This document shows, piece after piece, positions 19,351-30,255 of a DNA stretch of 64,000 bases. Where the stretch lies: contig CAUYUJ010018481.1 in assembly GCA_963575745.1 (NCBI GenBank), forward strand, positions 55,001-119,000, read 5' to 3'. Made by a program: the position numbers and the translations under genes. The number at the start of each line of letters is the position of its first letter. Position 1 is the stretch's first letter. This stretch comes from Prorocentrum cordatum. Lineage: Eukaryota; Sar; Dinophyceae; Prorocentrales; Prorocentraceae. Below the pieces are notes generated by a model. It made no database searches. It had not been told where the DNA came from and saw only the letters and a program-made list of their open reading frames with translations.

Positions 19351-19795
19351 CCCCGACTCCGAACCACACTGCGCCCCTTGTGGGGTCATCAGGCTGCGTG
19401 GCGGAGGTGTTCTGCTCCCTGCATCAGTGCCAATTCGCAGCAATGCTACAACACTACTTCCTGCTTCCTACTGTCAACTATTGCTGTCCGCGCGAGGGGG
19501 GGGGGAAACCGAAAACCAGCCCGTTACCTTCTCCGAGTCGCGTGCTCCAGCTCTCAGGGGGGCCTTTGGACACTTAAAAAACCCGGAAAAATTCGCGCCC
19601 CCGAAGCACGAGTCCCTTGAAGATCGCACCAGACTCGCATCCCGAGGCCACGATCTCTGACCGATGACACCGGCGTCGCGCCCCCGAGGACAGACTCCCC
19701 CCCTCCCTCGTGTATTACGCCAGATTCGCGCGCGCCCAACAGCCACATACTCTTCGCGCCCCCGACGCCACGATCCTCCGCGTGAACTTCGCCCG
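19351..19795. other. Spacer with CGCGCCCCCGA-type short repeats
   Basis: TCGCGCCCCCGA recurs at about 19595, 19676 and 19757, with CACGATC nearby in two of them. No gene seen. Confidence 0.4.
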
Positions 19796-19910
19796 GAGGA
19801 GGAGGAGGAGGAGGAGGAGGAGGAGGAGGAGGAGGAGGAGGAGGAGGAGGGGGAGGAGGAGGAGGAGGAGGAGGAGGAGGAGGAGGAGGAGGAGGAGGAG
19901 GAGGAGGCTC
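19796..19910 (+). repeat. GAG triplet tract
   Basis: About 115 bp of GGAGGA, interrupted by a single GGG near 19850. Confidence 0.95.
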
Positions 19911-21405
19911 GCGCCCCCGAAGCCCCGAAGCCCCTGGCAGGTGGCGCCCGCTGCGCACCCCCGAGGCCACGGCCCTCCTGCGACTTGCGCGCTCGGCGCG
20001 CGCTCCAAGACGGCCACGATCCCCCTAAGCGAGTTCGGGGGGTTCGCTTCTCCAGCCGGCGACGCGCATGGCCACGGAAGACAAGCCGAATGGATGACGG
20101 CGGAACCGCTCGTTCGTTGCTCACGAGCACAGGAGCAACACGTCAGTGACGTCACGCTCGCCGACTCTGAGGCTCCGATATTGTTTCAAGACTGCACCCA
20201 AGAATGCTCACATAGCTCCAGTAGGTTCCATTATGATAGAGAGGGGGCTCGCGACAGAGGGGGTCAAGCCCTTACGGATTACGTGCAGTGCTGGGCGGTG
20301 GTGATATTAAGATGCTGGGGGATGATCTAAATTGAGGGTTACCCTTAAATCGGGTGTGTCCCTCTACAGCAGGATCGAAGTTCCGGCGGCGGGACAGGGG
20401 AGGGACAACACACGCCATGTTGTCAAGGGGTGGAGGTTGAACAAGGGGACGCCTTCATGCCCGCCTTTCTCTGCCTCGCTTTGCGCCCAGCGCTGCAACG
20501 AGATCGCGATCTTATTCCGACGCGTGTGCCATGTCGTTGCTTGTTTGGACGGCACTTACCCCTCTCGTCCTCCTCCTCCCCTGGGAATGGCGATCGCCAC
20601 TGGCGGATGTGGCACGCACCGCCGCCAGCCTCGCCGTCGACACGGCCCAACTTTCCGCAGCGTCGCCGCCGCTTATACGCTGGGCTGCCCTCGTCTGTTG
20701 TGGCTGTGAGCCGCGACGCTCAGCGCGGGAAAAATCCGAGGCTATGCCGTGAAACCTAAGAGGTAAGGCCACAACACGTGCGAACCCCTAGTCGAGCGTG
20801 CGGTCACCTGGCAGCGCACTTCCCGCCTCGGAGGGGTGGCGGTAGCAATGCAGATTCGAAGAAGGGGTGAAGAAGGAGAAGAAGAAGACGAAACCCAGCA
20901 TCCAGGGAAGAAAGCATGAAAGTCATCGCCAACAATCATACACATCTTACGACCGTTCGCTCTTACCTGCTCGCGTGCAATTGAACATGTATATCCGTAA
21001 CCATCGATACCCGCCCTCTTCATCTTAGATCGTATCCCCTTGGGGTGTGTATCGTCCTTATCTGCCACGTGTAGCTGGCGCAACCCCTCAGGCAGGGGAA
21101 AGGAGGGAGCCTGAGCTTCGGCCGTGTTGCCGCGAGTCGCCGGGGCTAGGACGTGAGGGAGGAGAGAAAGGACATGGGGGAGGGAGAAGGATGGAGCACG
21201 AGAGAGATTAGCACGGTAGGGATTAGGAGCAGGAAAACAAGCTGCAAGTTGAACGGGCGGACCCTAACGGGCGGGTCGGGCGAGCGGAAGCGTCAGTCCC
21301 GCGTGAATCGTGAGGCAGTCTCGAGCGCGATTCCTGAGTGTCGAGGGCGCGGCGGTTCAATACATCCCACCCGTCCTTTGGGCTAACCTCTGAGTTGTTT
21401 TTTTT
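19911..21405. other. Unique sequence, no recognised gene
   Basis: Mixed composition with only short open frames and no conserved motif noticed. A GA-rich stretch lies at about 21153-21240. Confidence 0.4.
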
Positions 21406-22085
21406 GGGGGGAGGTCGCGACGCGTCAGAGCGCCCGAGAGGGCCTCCAAGATGGCCTCCAAGATGGCTGAAGGTAGCTGGCGATGGTTCAAGATAGCTTC
21501 GGACATACCTCCAAGAGGCCCGACGAAAGCCACAAGTGCTCTCGGAGCCCAACCTCCGGGATCCCCCCCAGAGACCAGCATCCTTCAAACACCGAAGGAC
21601 AACGGATGATGTTCGCCTTCTCGCCTTTGCGCTTCCGATGCGCTTTTGAGGCCTCAAGATGGATGGCCCAAGAGATGCCCAAGAGGGGCCCAAGAGGCTC
21701 CCCAGACGGCCCCAAGAGCGCCCCACGAGGCTGTGTTGATAGCCCCCGGAGGGCACCAGACGTTACGGCCCCCTCTCGTTTCACCGACGTCCTTCAGGAC
21801 CCCGAGAGAGCCTCAACAAGGCCCAGAGACTCGGGCGGGCGGCAATTGGGGGGTGACCCAAACGGGGGGTGCAGAGAAGGGTCCACAGGGGGCCCTTCGG
21901 GGCCCCTGTTGGAGCCGGCTGGTGCCCAAAAGGACCCTGAAGGGTCCCTTTAGGGTCGTTCTCTTCACCCCCCCTGTGGGGCAGCCCCCGTTACCAGCCG
22001 CCGGAGAGACCCCTCAAAGAGCCCCAAGAGGATCCCACTGTCCCCCCAAAAGAGTCTCAAGGGTGCTCCAAGAGGCGCTCTCGAG
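21406..22085 (+). repeat. CCAAGA-type decamer repeat block
   Basis: GCCTCCAAGATGG, GCCCAAGAGG and relatives, with a core-like segment near 21600-21650 (GATGATGTTCGCC, TTCTCGCCTTTGC). Less regular than the 6-8.6 kb block; some stretches (21830-22000) are unrelated G-rich sequence. Confidence 0.7.
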
Positions 22086-22087
22086 GG

Positions 22088-22230
22088 CTCTATTCTCGTC
22101 CTCGTCATCCTTCTCCTCCTTCGCCTCACCCTCGTCCTTGCCCTCCTCGTCTTCCTTGTTCTGCTCCTACTCTTCTTCCTCGTCGTCGTGGTCGTCGTCG
22201 TCGTCGTCTTCTTCCTCCTCCTGCTTCCCT
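22088..22230 (+). repeat. CTC/CTT/GTC pyrimidine-rich tract
   Basis: CTCGTCCTCGTC, TCTTCTTCC and GTCGTCGTC triplets over about 140 bp. Confidence 0.85.
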
Positions 22231-22860
22231 CGTCCCCACGCGGGCGCCAGGGGTGGCCAGAAGAGGCCCTCCCAAACTACCCCCTTGCTCCCCAAAATCT
22301 CTCTGTTCAACCTGGTTGTCCGCTTTGTTTCACCACATGTGCCTCTTCGGCCCTTCTCCCGCCAACTCCAACGGGCAAGGTTTCCGAACGGGCTGTTGGG
22401 GTTACGCGAAACGTGAATACACTTGAGGAAAGCCCCCGCGACAACGCGATTCTTGCGTACATTGTGGAAATAACCCGCGCGAGAGCGCGAGCTTGAACAC
22501 GTCTTGAGCACAGATCGGGCGGGAGCCGTTATTGTTGTAAACCGGGGGCCAGAGACGCAATCTGAGGTGCAATACTTTTCCATGTAAAAAGCAGCCCCAG
22601 GAGGGGTACTTCACTAGACGCAACCACCATGGGCATCGGAGGGGAAACATCAACAACAAGTACTTTTGAGAAGTGGGAACTCAAAACACAACCATCATGT
22701 CAAGACTGCTCACTCTCAGGTGCTCGCGTCTCATGTAACATGTATCTCTCAACACCTCGATGCCTGCCCTCTGCGTCCTTAATTGTGCCCCCTGGGGGTA
22801 TATATCCTTTCATGCCACGTGTAATTGGAATCGCCCTCAAACAGGAAGAGCAGACATAAT
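22231..22860. other. Unique spacer, nothing recognised
   Basis: Contains ACATGTA and hairpin-like GTGCCCCCTGGGGGTA at about 22785. No reading frame with known similarity. Confidence 0.4.
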
Positions 22861-23440
22861 GGAAACGGGAGCGAGCGTGGAGGAAGGGAGGGGGGGAGGG
22901 GACCCTCGAACAGGACGAGCAGACATTAGGGAAAAGGGAGCGGGCATGGAGGCAGGGAGCGGAGCAAGGGAGGGAGGGCAGAAGGGGGCAACCGGAGAGG
23001 GAGGGGGGAGATCGAGGACGAGAGGGCTTAGAAGGAGCGGAGCAAGGGAGGGAGGACAGAAGGGGGGCAACAGGGGAGGGAGGGAGGGAGATCGAGGACG
23101 AGAGGGCTTAGCAAGAAGGGTCCGCACGCGGGGATGGCAGGGAAGTCTCGGGCGAGAGCACGGCTCCCGAGCAAAGAGGACGAGAGGGTCCAGCAAGAAG
23201 GGTCAGAGCAAGAGGGGACGGCAGGGAAGCCTCCGGCAAGAGCGCGGCTCCTGGTTACAATGTTGAAGAAGTCCCGAGCGAGAGAGCGGTTCCACAGCGC
23301 CGAGAAGGCGCTTCGTCCACAACCTGGAAGGGAGCCCGAGGCGAGAGCGCCATTCCTGGATTAGTTTCACGGAAGTCTCGAGCGAAAGCTCGACTGCTCA
23401 GTCCGTTGCGTGGGAGTCTCAAGCGTGAGCCGCTGTCTTT
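22860..23440 (+). repeat. Purine-rich minisatellites
   Basis: 22900-23110 repeats GGAGCGGAGCAAGGGAGGG, a CAGAAGGGGGCAAC block and ATCGAGGACGAGAGGGCTTA. 23130-23440 repeats a GGGAAGTCTCGAGCGAGAGC-like unit with GCGGCTCC. The two grade into each other. Confidence 0.75.
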
Positions 23441-23840
23441 CCTGTGCTGAAGACAAACAGCTCACTTGAAAAACATAATGGGCACCGCAAAGGGGGACCA
23501 ACCGGAACTATTCTCTGAATCTGATCACTCAGCAAAACTGCCTGCCAAGGTTGACTACCCTCTGCCATGCCGCGGGGAGCGCTCCAGGGGAACGAGCGTG
23601 AGCGCAGCGACGCACGGGGTGTCGATGGGGGGCAGGAACTGGCCATCGCTCGGACGTCCATTCCCTGTGCTTTTTTGCGGTTGCGTGCGCGGTTCTTTCG
23701 CCAAATGATCAGGGATGCTCCTCGATGGCCCTCGCCGAAAGGAAACATGCACACGCCCGAGCGATGCCGAGGGAAGGGGGGACCGGCGGCGCGCACGGGG
23801 AGGCCACGGAGGGCGGCTCGAAGGGGAGCGGCGACGGAGC
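23441..23840. other. Spacer, possible coding remnant
   Basis: Open frames on both strands. No domain recognised. Confidence 0.3.
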
Positions 23841-23855
23841 CGACTGGCCTCTGGC

Positions 23856-23893
<38 letters not shown>

Positions 23894-23910
23894 CGACTGG
23901 CCTCTGGCGT
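23841..23910 (-). mobile_element. Poly(A) insertion flanked by 17-bp target-site duplication
   Basis: CGACTGGCCTCTGGCGT occurs at 23841-23857 and, identical, at 23894-23910. Between them is only a run of about 36 T. On the minus strand this is a bare poly(A) tail between perfect direct repeats, the footprint of target-primed reverse transcription that ended almost at once. The interrupted minus frame continues across the site (DAFQQLYTKCIWRDTPEAS, then a Lys run), so the insertion may have hit coding-like sequence. Confidence 0.8.
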
Positions 23911-25058
23911 GTCGCGCCAGATGCACTTGGTGTACAGCTGCTGGAACGCGTCCAGGGCGGCCGCCGTCGTGAGGCCTCCGGGCGAAGGGGGGCGGCGGAG
24001 GCCTGCTGCGCTGCCCGTGCGAGCATCTTGAAGGTGCACCGGAGTCGAAGGTCGCAGCAAGATGGCACTGTCGTCTCCGAGAGAAGTCTGGGGACAAGCA
24101 AGCCTGCCCCGCCTTTGACCACCCTCGCCTCCAAGAGGTGATTACCAAGCGATGCCAGACTGCGGCCTATCCCGGTCAGGCCGCTCGACGAGGAGGCGCG
24201 TGGTATGACGTGGTTTTGCCCGGAAGCGAAAGCGGGGTAGGTAATTCACGCTCTGAGACGTGGGGTTCCGCGCAGTGGACTCTCGTTGTTGGGCTCTCGA
24301 TCTCTCTCTAACAGTCCCTGGTCTAGCCAACCTGTCGCTTCCACGCGAAACCTGTTCCTGGGAATATCAAACCCAATGAACGCACATGCAATGCTGATCA
24401 GTATTAAGCGTGTCCCTTCCAAGACCAACTATACGAACATCGGGTTCCATGTAGAAATCCTCACAACTCTGGCCAGCTGACCCACACGCGGACCTCAAAA
24501 TCCCTGATCTTGTCGAGGAGTATGCAATTCCCACCCGAAACCACTCAGTATTTCAAGTATTCCGGACCTCCTGCTCCTCCTTATTCCTTCCAACTCCCTG
24601 CCTTCCTCTCGCTCTCTCCTTCTCCCCCTTCTCCTCCATCTTCACTCCTGGCCCAGCGGCTCGAATTCAGGCCCGCCCAGCCCGACAATGACCACTTGAA
24701 TGAGACTTCGCCAAGCCCAGCCCGCCCCCACAGAGTTGGCTGAGAGTAAAGAAAGGCGGGTGCCACCGGATTCGGATGAACAGCGGAGCCACAACCGAGC
24801 ATCGAGCTCGTCTCTATTGACAAGAACACTTCTTGCTTCTTGCTGAGGGGCCTGACCAGACACCCCCAAGATGTGTTCACAGATGGGCTGCACCGTAGGT
24901 GAACCAAACCTTGCAAACCTGATCAGTGCAGCATCGACGAACCTCGGGCGCAGGTCCCTTGCCCCGAAGCGACAACGGCACCGCCCGTCGCGTGGGAGGT
25001 CCCCCCCTCCAGTTCCGGCACGCGGCCAGAAATCCCGCCACCGTGCCTCGGGCATGCA
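23911..25058. other. Unique spacer, no recognised gene
   Basis: Mixed composition; a CTC-rich part at about 24600-24645. The minus-strand peptide next to the poly(A) insertion is the only protein-like stretch. Confidence 0.35.
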
Positions 25059-25214
25059 TTAGGTCGGGCATGTCCTCCTACAGGCAGATTTTGGACGAAA
25101 AAGTTACCTCTCAAATCTTCAAACATATGCAACAAGTGTTAAACATCGTCCCCCGACTAGTTTTGTTTGACTATTTTTGAAGATTCCTCCTGTAGGGGGA
25201 CGCGCCCGACTTAA
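25059..25214. mobile_element. MITE family A, copy 3
   Basis: A 156-bp element. The left end is TTAGGTCGGGC then CTCCTACAGGCAGATTTTGG; the right end is CCTCCTGTAGGGGGACGCGC then CCGACTTAA, its inverted counterpart. AT-rich centre, no clear target duplication. It directly abuts element P copy 2. Confidence 0.9.
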
Positions 25215-25445
25215 AGTCGGGGATATTCTGACCCGGGTCAATCCAGACCCGGGTCAATCAGGCCTTGCAGAATCCTGCAAGATCCTGCACCCAAACCCGG
25301 GTCAGTGCGAAGAATCCTGCAAGATCCTGCAGGATCCTGCACCCAAACCCGGGTCAATGCGACCCTGTCCCTGCAGGATCCTGCAAGATCTGGCGATCTG
25401 GCTGACCCCCGTTTGCATTGACCCCCGTCTCAAGGCTCCCGATAA
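25215..25445 (+). repeat. GCAGGATCCTGC element P, copy 2
   Basis: Two internal repeats of GATCCTGCACCCAAACCCGG with GGTCA(G/A)TGCGA, then CTGCAGGATCCTGCAAGATC, and the end CTGACCCCCGTTTGCATTGA then CCCCCGTCTCAAGG. Confidence 0.9.
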
Positions 25446-25735
25446 GGCATGCAGCGGAGCACTCCAGTGCCCATCTTGGCCCCAATGTTGCAAGTCATGT
25501 GTTGCACGCGAGAAGACCAACAATACGTTTGCGCCCCAGAATGCATTGCACGCCCCAAATGTAGTGCGACCCCACAAACCTATTGCACGAAATCTATTGC
25601 ACCAACCCCTTGTCGCTGGACACCCTTTTGGGTCAACCCGAACCGTGCCTCTGGCATGCGGCGGAGCACCCTGGTGCCCATCTTGGCCCCGAGCCGGAAG
25701 GCTCGCGACAGCAGCCAGGCCCTCGCTCCCGCTTC
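25446..25735. repeat. GGCATGC(A/G)GCGGAGCAC duplication around half of TIR element Q
   Basis: GGCATGCAGCGGAGCAC and GCCCATCTTGGCCCC at about 25447-25486 recur at 25655-25692 as GGCATGCGGCGGAGCAC and GCCCATCTTGGCCCC. Between them, 25498-25640, lies a segment (TTTGCGCCCCAGAATGC, ATTGCACGCCCCA, CTTGTCGCTGGACACCC) matching the right half of the complete element at 60626-60875. Element P copies flank the set in opposite orientation (25380-25445 plus, 25738-25785 minus). Confidence 0.8.
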
Positions 25736-25737
25736 GG

Positions 25738-25785
25738 GAGCCTTGAGACGGGGGTCAGTGCAAACGGGGGTCAGCCAGGGCTCCT
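25738..25785 (-). repeat. Element P end fragment, inverted
   Basis: CCTTGAGACGGGGGTCAGTG then CAAACGGGGGTCAGCC is the reverse complement of the 3' end of copies 1 and 2. Confidence 0.85.
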
Positions 25786-26155
25786 CCTCCCTCCTCCCTT
25801 CTCCTCCTCCTCCTCTCCTCCTCTCTCCTCCTCCCTCCTCCCTCCTCCCTCCTCCTCCTCCCTCCTCCCGCCCTCCTCCTCCTCCCCTCCTCCCTCCCTC
25901 CTCCCTCCTCCCTCCTCCCTCCTCCCTCCCCTCCTCTCCTCCCTCCCTCCTCCCTCCTCCCTCCTCCCTCTCCCTCCTCCCCTCCTCCTCCTCCCTCCTC
26001 CCTCCTCCCTCCTCCCTCCTCCTCCCTCCTCCCTCCCTCCCTCCTCCCTCCTCCCTCCTCCCTCCTCCCTCCTCCTCCTCCCCCTCCGCCTTCCCCTCCA
26101 CCTCCCCCTCCTCCTCCTCCTCCTCCTCCTCCTCCTCCTCCTCCTCCTCCATTCC
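25785..26155 (+). repeat. CTCC/CTC polypyrimidine tract, ~370 bp
   Basis: Almost pure pyrimidine on the plus strand, mostly CCTCCCTCCTCC, ending in a pure CTC run (26108-26150). Confidence 0.95.
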
Positions 26156-26274
26156 TTCTCCATTCCTTCTCCTTATAGATAACTCCTCCCTGTCGCACCC
26201 CGAGGCAAGTTTTAAGGTGGGCTGGGCGTTTCGCCTGAGACTTCCTCACCATGTATGACGCAGAAGCTTAAACA

Positions 26275-26710
26275 TTGGCAACAACTTCACATATGGAGGG
26301 CGGGTCGCTTTCAAAATGTGCCTCTCACCTGAGCGCCGCGCACATTCGCTTTAAAACTTTGCACGGGCTTCACGGTTTGAGGGCGGGTGGTTTTCAAACT
26401 GTGGCTCTCGCCTGAGCGCCGCGCACATTCGTTCTGAACATTTGCAAGAGCTTCACGGATTGAGGGCGGGTGGTTTTCAACATGTGGCTCTCTAGCGCCG
26501 CGCACATTCGCTGTCATCTGCAAGAGTTTCACGGATTGAGGGCAGGTGGTTTTCACAATGTGGCTCTCGCCTGAGCGCCGCGCACATTCGTTTTAAACAT
26601 TTGCAAGAGTTCCACGGATTGAGGGCGGTTCCTTTTTAGAATGTGGCTCTCGCCTGAGCGCCGCGCACATTCGTTTTAAACATTTCCAAGAGTTTCACGG
26701 GTTCCCATGA
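26275..26710. repeat. Tandem array of ~80-bp units (GAGCGCCGCGCACATTCG)
   Basis: Five units share GTGGCTCTCGCCTGAGCGCC, GCGCACATTCG, ATTTGCAAGAG, TTCACGGATTGAGGGCGG and GTGGTTTTC. GAGCGCC starts near 26335, 26412, 26491, 26571 and 26655. Confidence 0.9.
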
Positions 26711-27009
26711 TCAACGTACCAGAAATGGTGTTTGGGAAGGATTCAAGATTATGCGGGCGCAACAGTTATGTTGAGTCGCTGTGGTGAAGTCCCAAACATT
26801 GCAATCTGGCACGGTTCTGGATCGTCACGACGCAGCAGTCAGGTTGATACGTGGTGTTGAAATCCCGAGAACAATGTTTTGGTACGCTTCAGGATCTTCA
26901 AACATTTGTCTTCCAACGAGGCAGTTCCCTCAATGGAAATGAACCGTTGTAGGGGCCTCTGAAGAGGGAGCTTGGAGGGAGGGTTAATTCCATCATCGTT
27001 GATGACTCT
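26711..27009. other. Spacer, nothing recognised
   Basis: Unique sequence; CCCAAACATTGCAATCTGG and CCCGAGAACAATGTTTTGG hint at a diverged ~80-bp repeat at about 26790 and 26863. No gene. Confidence 0.4.
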
Positions 27010-27024
27010 TGGGTTTCCACTTGT

Positions 27025-27097
27025 CCTCCTCCTCCTCCTCCCCCTCCTCCTCCTCATCCTCCTCCTCCTCATCCTCCTCATCCTCCCCCTCCTCGGG
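27025..27097 (+). repeat. CTC triplet tract
   Basis: CCTCCTCCTC with CATCCTC interruptions. Confidence 0.9.
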
Positions 27098-27099
27098 GC

Positions 27100-27312
27100 T
27101 CAAGAGACGGGGGTCGATGCAGACGGTTGTCAGCCAGAGCGCCGGATCTTGCAGAATCCTGCAGGGCCAGGGTCGCACTGACCCGGGCTTGGGTGCAGGA
27201 TCCTGCAGGATCTTGCAGGATCCTTCGCACTGACCCGGGTTTGGGTGCAGGATCTTGCAGGATCTTGCAAGGCCTGGCTGACCCTGATCTGGATTGACCC
27301 GCGTCAGAAGAT
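27100..27312 (-). repeat. GCAGGATCCTGC element P, copy 3 (inverted)
   Basis: Begins CAAGAGACGGGGGTCGATGC, continues with GCCGGATCTTGCAGAATCC, GACCCGGGCTTGGGTGCAGG and again GACCCGGGTTTGGGTGCAGG, and ends TTGACCCGCGTCAGAAGATC. This is copy 2 in reverse order. Confidence 0.9.
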
Positions 27313-27395
27313 CCCCGATCGCTGCGCTCGCCAGATCTGCGCGTGGCTGCTTCCCGGCGCCTCTCTTCTTTGCGCGGGCCGCAGAGAGCCTGGAG

Positions 27396-27525
27396 CTGCA
27401 CGGTTTCCCCCGGGGCTGTAGGCGACCCGAGGAGGAGGAGGAGGAGGAGGAGGAGGAGGAGGAGGAGGAGGAGGTGGAGGAGGGGGGAGGAGGGGGAGGG
27501 GGAGGGGGAGGGGGAGGGGGCAAGC
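27396..27525 (+). repeat. GAG tract with GGCGACCC left flank
   Basis: CTGCACGGTTTCCCC then GGCGACCCGAGGAGG leads into GAG triplets and GGGGGA units. The left flank resembles that of the complete element at 56430-56760. Confidence 0.85.
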
Positions 27526-27599
27526 TAGGTGCGCTCGCGTCATATCTGACATCCTACCCCTCCCTCCCATCCCTTACCATGGCGTAGATCCCCTCTCTA

Positions 27600-27744
27600 C
27601 TCGCACAGTCGGATGTCGAGCAGGGCAATGATCCCGAAAGGGTACGCGATGCATTGTAGAGCACGGCATGGCATGGCGTAGAAGAGCACCGCAAAGCGTA
27701 GCATCAACCTAGCATTGCATTGCATGCCGTGGCATGGCACGGGA
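27600..27744. other. Spacer with GCATGGCATGGC-type repeats
   Basis: GCATTGTAG, GCATGGCATGGCG and TAGCATTGCATTGCATGCC form a degenerate pentanucleotide-like repeat. Confidence 0.6.
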
Positions 27745-27935
27745 AATGACGCCCAGCGCTGCAGCGGGAGCACGAGTCGGAACGAGCGGAAGCGCGGAAA
27801 TGAGGCCAGCGCTGCAGCGGGAGCACGATTCGGAACGAGCGGAAGCACGGAAATGAGGCCAGCGCTGCAGCGGGAGCACGATTCGGAACGAGCGGGGCCC
27901 GAAAATGAGGCCTGCGCCTCAGCGAGAGCAGCATT
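27745..27935. repeat. Tandem array of ~63-bp units (CGCTGCAGCGGGAGCACGA)
   Basis: Three close units of GCCAGCGCTGCAGCGGGAGC, ACGATTCGGAACGAGCGG, AAGCACGGAAATGAGG and a fourth diverged one. The CTGCAGCGGGAGCAC part also occurs singly at about 32202 and, as CTGTAGCGGGAACGC, at 41339. Confidence 0.88.
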
Positions 27936-28065
27936 TTGGAAAACAATGTAAGCGAAAACCCAACTCCGGGGATTCCTGTGTGTTAAAAACAATACGCGGG
28001 GGGGGCTAATACTTTCAAACCGTCATCAGGGGAAGAGGGAGAGTAGTATTCATATTGAGTAATTG

Positions 28066-28345
28066 TAGAGGAGGATGAGGAAGAGGAGGAGGAGGAGGAG
28101 GAGGAGGAGGAGGAGGAGGAGGAGGAGGAGAGGAGGAGGAGGAGGAGGAGGAGAGGGAAGAGGAGGAGGAGGGGGAGGAGGGAGGAGGAGGAGGAGGGGA
28201 GGGAGGAGGAGGACGAGGAGGAGGAGGAGGAGGAGGAGGAGGCAGAAGAGGAGGAGGAGGAGGGAGGAGGAGGAGGAGGAGGAGGAGGAGGAGGAGGAGG
28301 AGGACAGGTCGCCAAAGCCCTTCGGAGACACTCTCCACCCAGACC
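28066..28345 (+). repeat. GAG tract with GGTCGCC right flank
   Basis: About 240 bp of GAG/GGA triplets ending in GACAGGTCGCC, AAAGCCCTTCGGAGA then CACTCTCCA. The right flank is shared with 56722-56752. Confidence 0.95.
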
Positions 28346-28949
28346 CCCTCGCGTTGCGAACAAAATCTCGACGGGCGGTCTTGCGGCCATTTTCGGCCTC
28401 TGGGAGCCCTTCCTGGGCCCCCAGGGCCGTCAAAAGACTGCTCTCGGGAGAAAAAAACAATCTAGGGGAAAGGGTCAGTCCAGACCTCTGGGGGTCGACG
28501 TTGTGAGACAATCACGACGTCGGCTGGGCTTTGTATATGTTTGGTTTGCGAGGGTTTTCCACACACGCACACACACACACACACCCTCCAGCGGGCATAT
28601 TGGGCCTCTCTCGGTCCCTGTGCGACGGTCCTTGGACTACGCACGACTGTCGAGACTTCCTGGGGTGGGCTGGGGCCGTTTTTCGGCGCCCTTCCCTTTT
28701 GTGGCCGTCTTGTGCCAGGCTGGTCCCCCCTTTGACGCGATGGCGAAGTTGCGCAAATATGGTGGCGTCCACGCACTGTTCGCAACCCCGAAGCCCCTGG
28801 GCTCTCTGGGTAAGGCGGACCGTACCAATGCCGCGGAATGCAATGCGACGCAATGCGACCGCGCCCGTCCGGCTGCTGGGATTCCTGACGGTCATCACCA
28901 AGAGTAGAGGCTCCCAGATGGGGCCAGAGCAGATGATGTCAGAGGATTG
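28346..28949. other. Unique region with (CA)n, no recognised gene
   Basis: ACACACACAC at about 28563-28583. Open frames on both strands without domains. At 28840-28860, AATGCAATGCGACGCAATGC is a short pentanucleotide repeat. Confidence 0.4.
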
Positions 28950-29135
28950 CGCCGTACCTTCGATGCATCATCGATGCATCGGCGATACCTTGGCGACGTC
29001 AACGATGCATCGGCGCCGTCGGCTTGGAGGAATCGGGCTCCGCAACGAGCCGCATGGCTGATGCATCGGCGATGCGGCGCGATCCTCCGACCCCATCCGC
29101 TCGGACCCCGTTCGGGAGGCCTGGCTTCCTCCTGA
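28950..29135. repeat. GATGCATCGGCGAT repeat cluster
   Basis: CGATGCATC occurs about five times between 28958 and 29080, followed by CGATCCTCCGACCCCATCCG. A related pair, CGGCGATGCGTCGGCGATTC then TTCCCGACCCCATCAG, occurs at 41720-41760. Confidence 0.75.
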
Positions 29136-29139
29136 CGGC

Positions 29140-29640
29140 CATTTGCTGCTGCTTCTGCTGCTGCTGCTGCTTATCTTCGCAGCTGCCGCCTGCACGGCAA
29201 TTCAGCTCAAGCCGCAGGATGGGCAAGCCCTGAAGCTGGCTATCATTCGCACCCGTGACAGGGCGCTGAGCACAGTAAAAACATCCTCGCATGGATCCCC
29301 CCCTTCGCCCCCTGACACGAGGGCGGCCATCACCACGAGGCCCCCGCTTCCCTCGCCGAGCCCGTCCGCCATCCCGCCTCCCGAACTCCTCCTACGCCCC
29401 CCCCCCCCCCGGCCAGACAACGACTCCATCTGCGCCGCAGCCCGCCGGCCCCGACAGTCGTCGGCGGGGCGCAGTGTCAGCCGACAGTCGCAGTCGTCGT
29501 CGGCGGAAGAGAAGGAGGAGAAGGAGGAGGAGGAGGAGGAGGACGAGGAGGGCAGGAGGAGCAGGAAGCGCAACGGGCAACAAAGCGGGAAGATGAGGCA
29601 AGGCAAGATGTTCCAACCGGGTCAAGCACAAGGGGGGGCA
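29140..29640. other. Spacer with CTG and GAG triplets
   Basis: CTGCTGCTTCTGCTGCTG at 29143-29175 and GAGGAGGAGGAGGAC at 29515-29550. No gene recognised. Confidence 0.5.
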
Positions 29641-29649
29641 AAATAATTC

Positions 29650-30255
29650 ACCTGCGTTTCATCCGAATTTAACTTCATCAATTTAATTTCATCCGTTACA
29701 TTCATCCGTTTAATTCATCAAATTTCATTTCATCCGTTTAAATTCGCCCAAACTTAAATCCATCCGTTTATAATTCGCCGGTTTAAATTCATCCGGTTTT
29801 ACTTCGTCCGGCTTGAATTCATCCGGTTATAATTTCCTATGTGGGCCACTGTGTGGCCCGCGTGGTCGATTTGATCCATTCAAACTTCCTCCCGTTTTCA
29901 TCCGTCTAATTTAAATTCATCCGGTTTTCATTCGTCCAGTTTCACTTCATCCTGTTTTAATTCGCCTGGTTTAAATTCATCCGGTTGTAATTCGTCCGCT
30001 TCTAATTCATCCGGCTTTAAGATTAAATTCGTCCGGTTTAAATCCGTCCGGTTCTAATTCGTCCGGTTTTGATTCGTTCGGTTTAGATTCATCCGGTTTT
30101 AATTCGTCCGGTTTAATGTCACCCGGTTTTGAATTTCGTCTGAATTGAAGTTAAATGGTGTAAATCCACCGGTTTAGATTCATCCGGTGTTACGTCGTCT
30201 GGTTTAAATTCATCCTGGTTTCAGTCGTCCGGTTTAAATTCATCCGGCTTAAAAG
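29650..30255 (+). repeat. TTTAAATTCATCCGG minisatellite, array 1
   Basis: Units of about 17-20 bp alternate TTTAAATTCATCCGG and TTTTAATTCGTCCGG with many variants. Further arrays lie at 34365-34850, 41625-41690, 41945-42015 (inverted) and 46575-46760. Confidence 0.92.
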
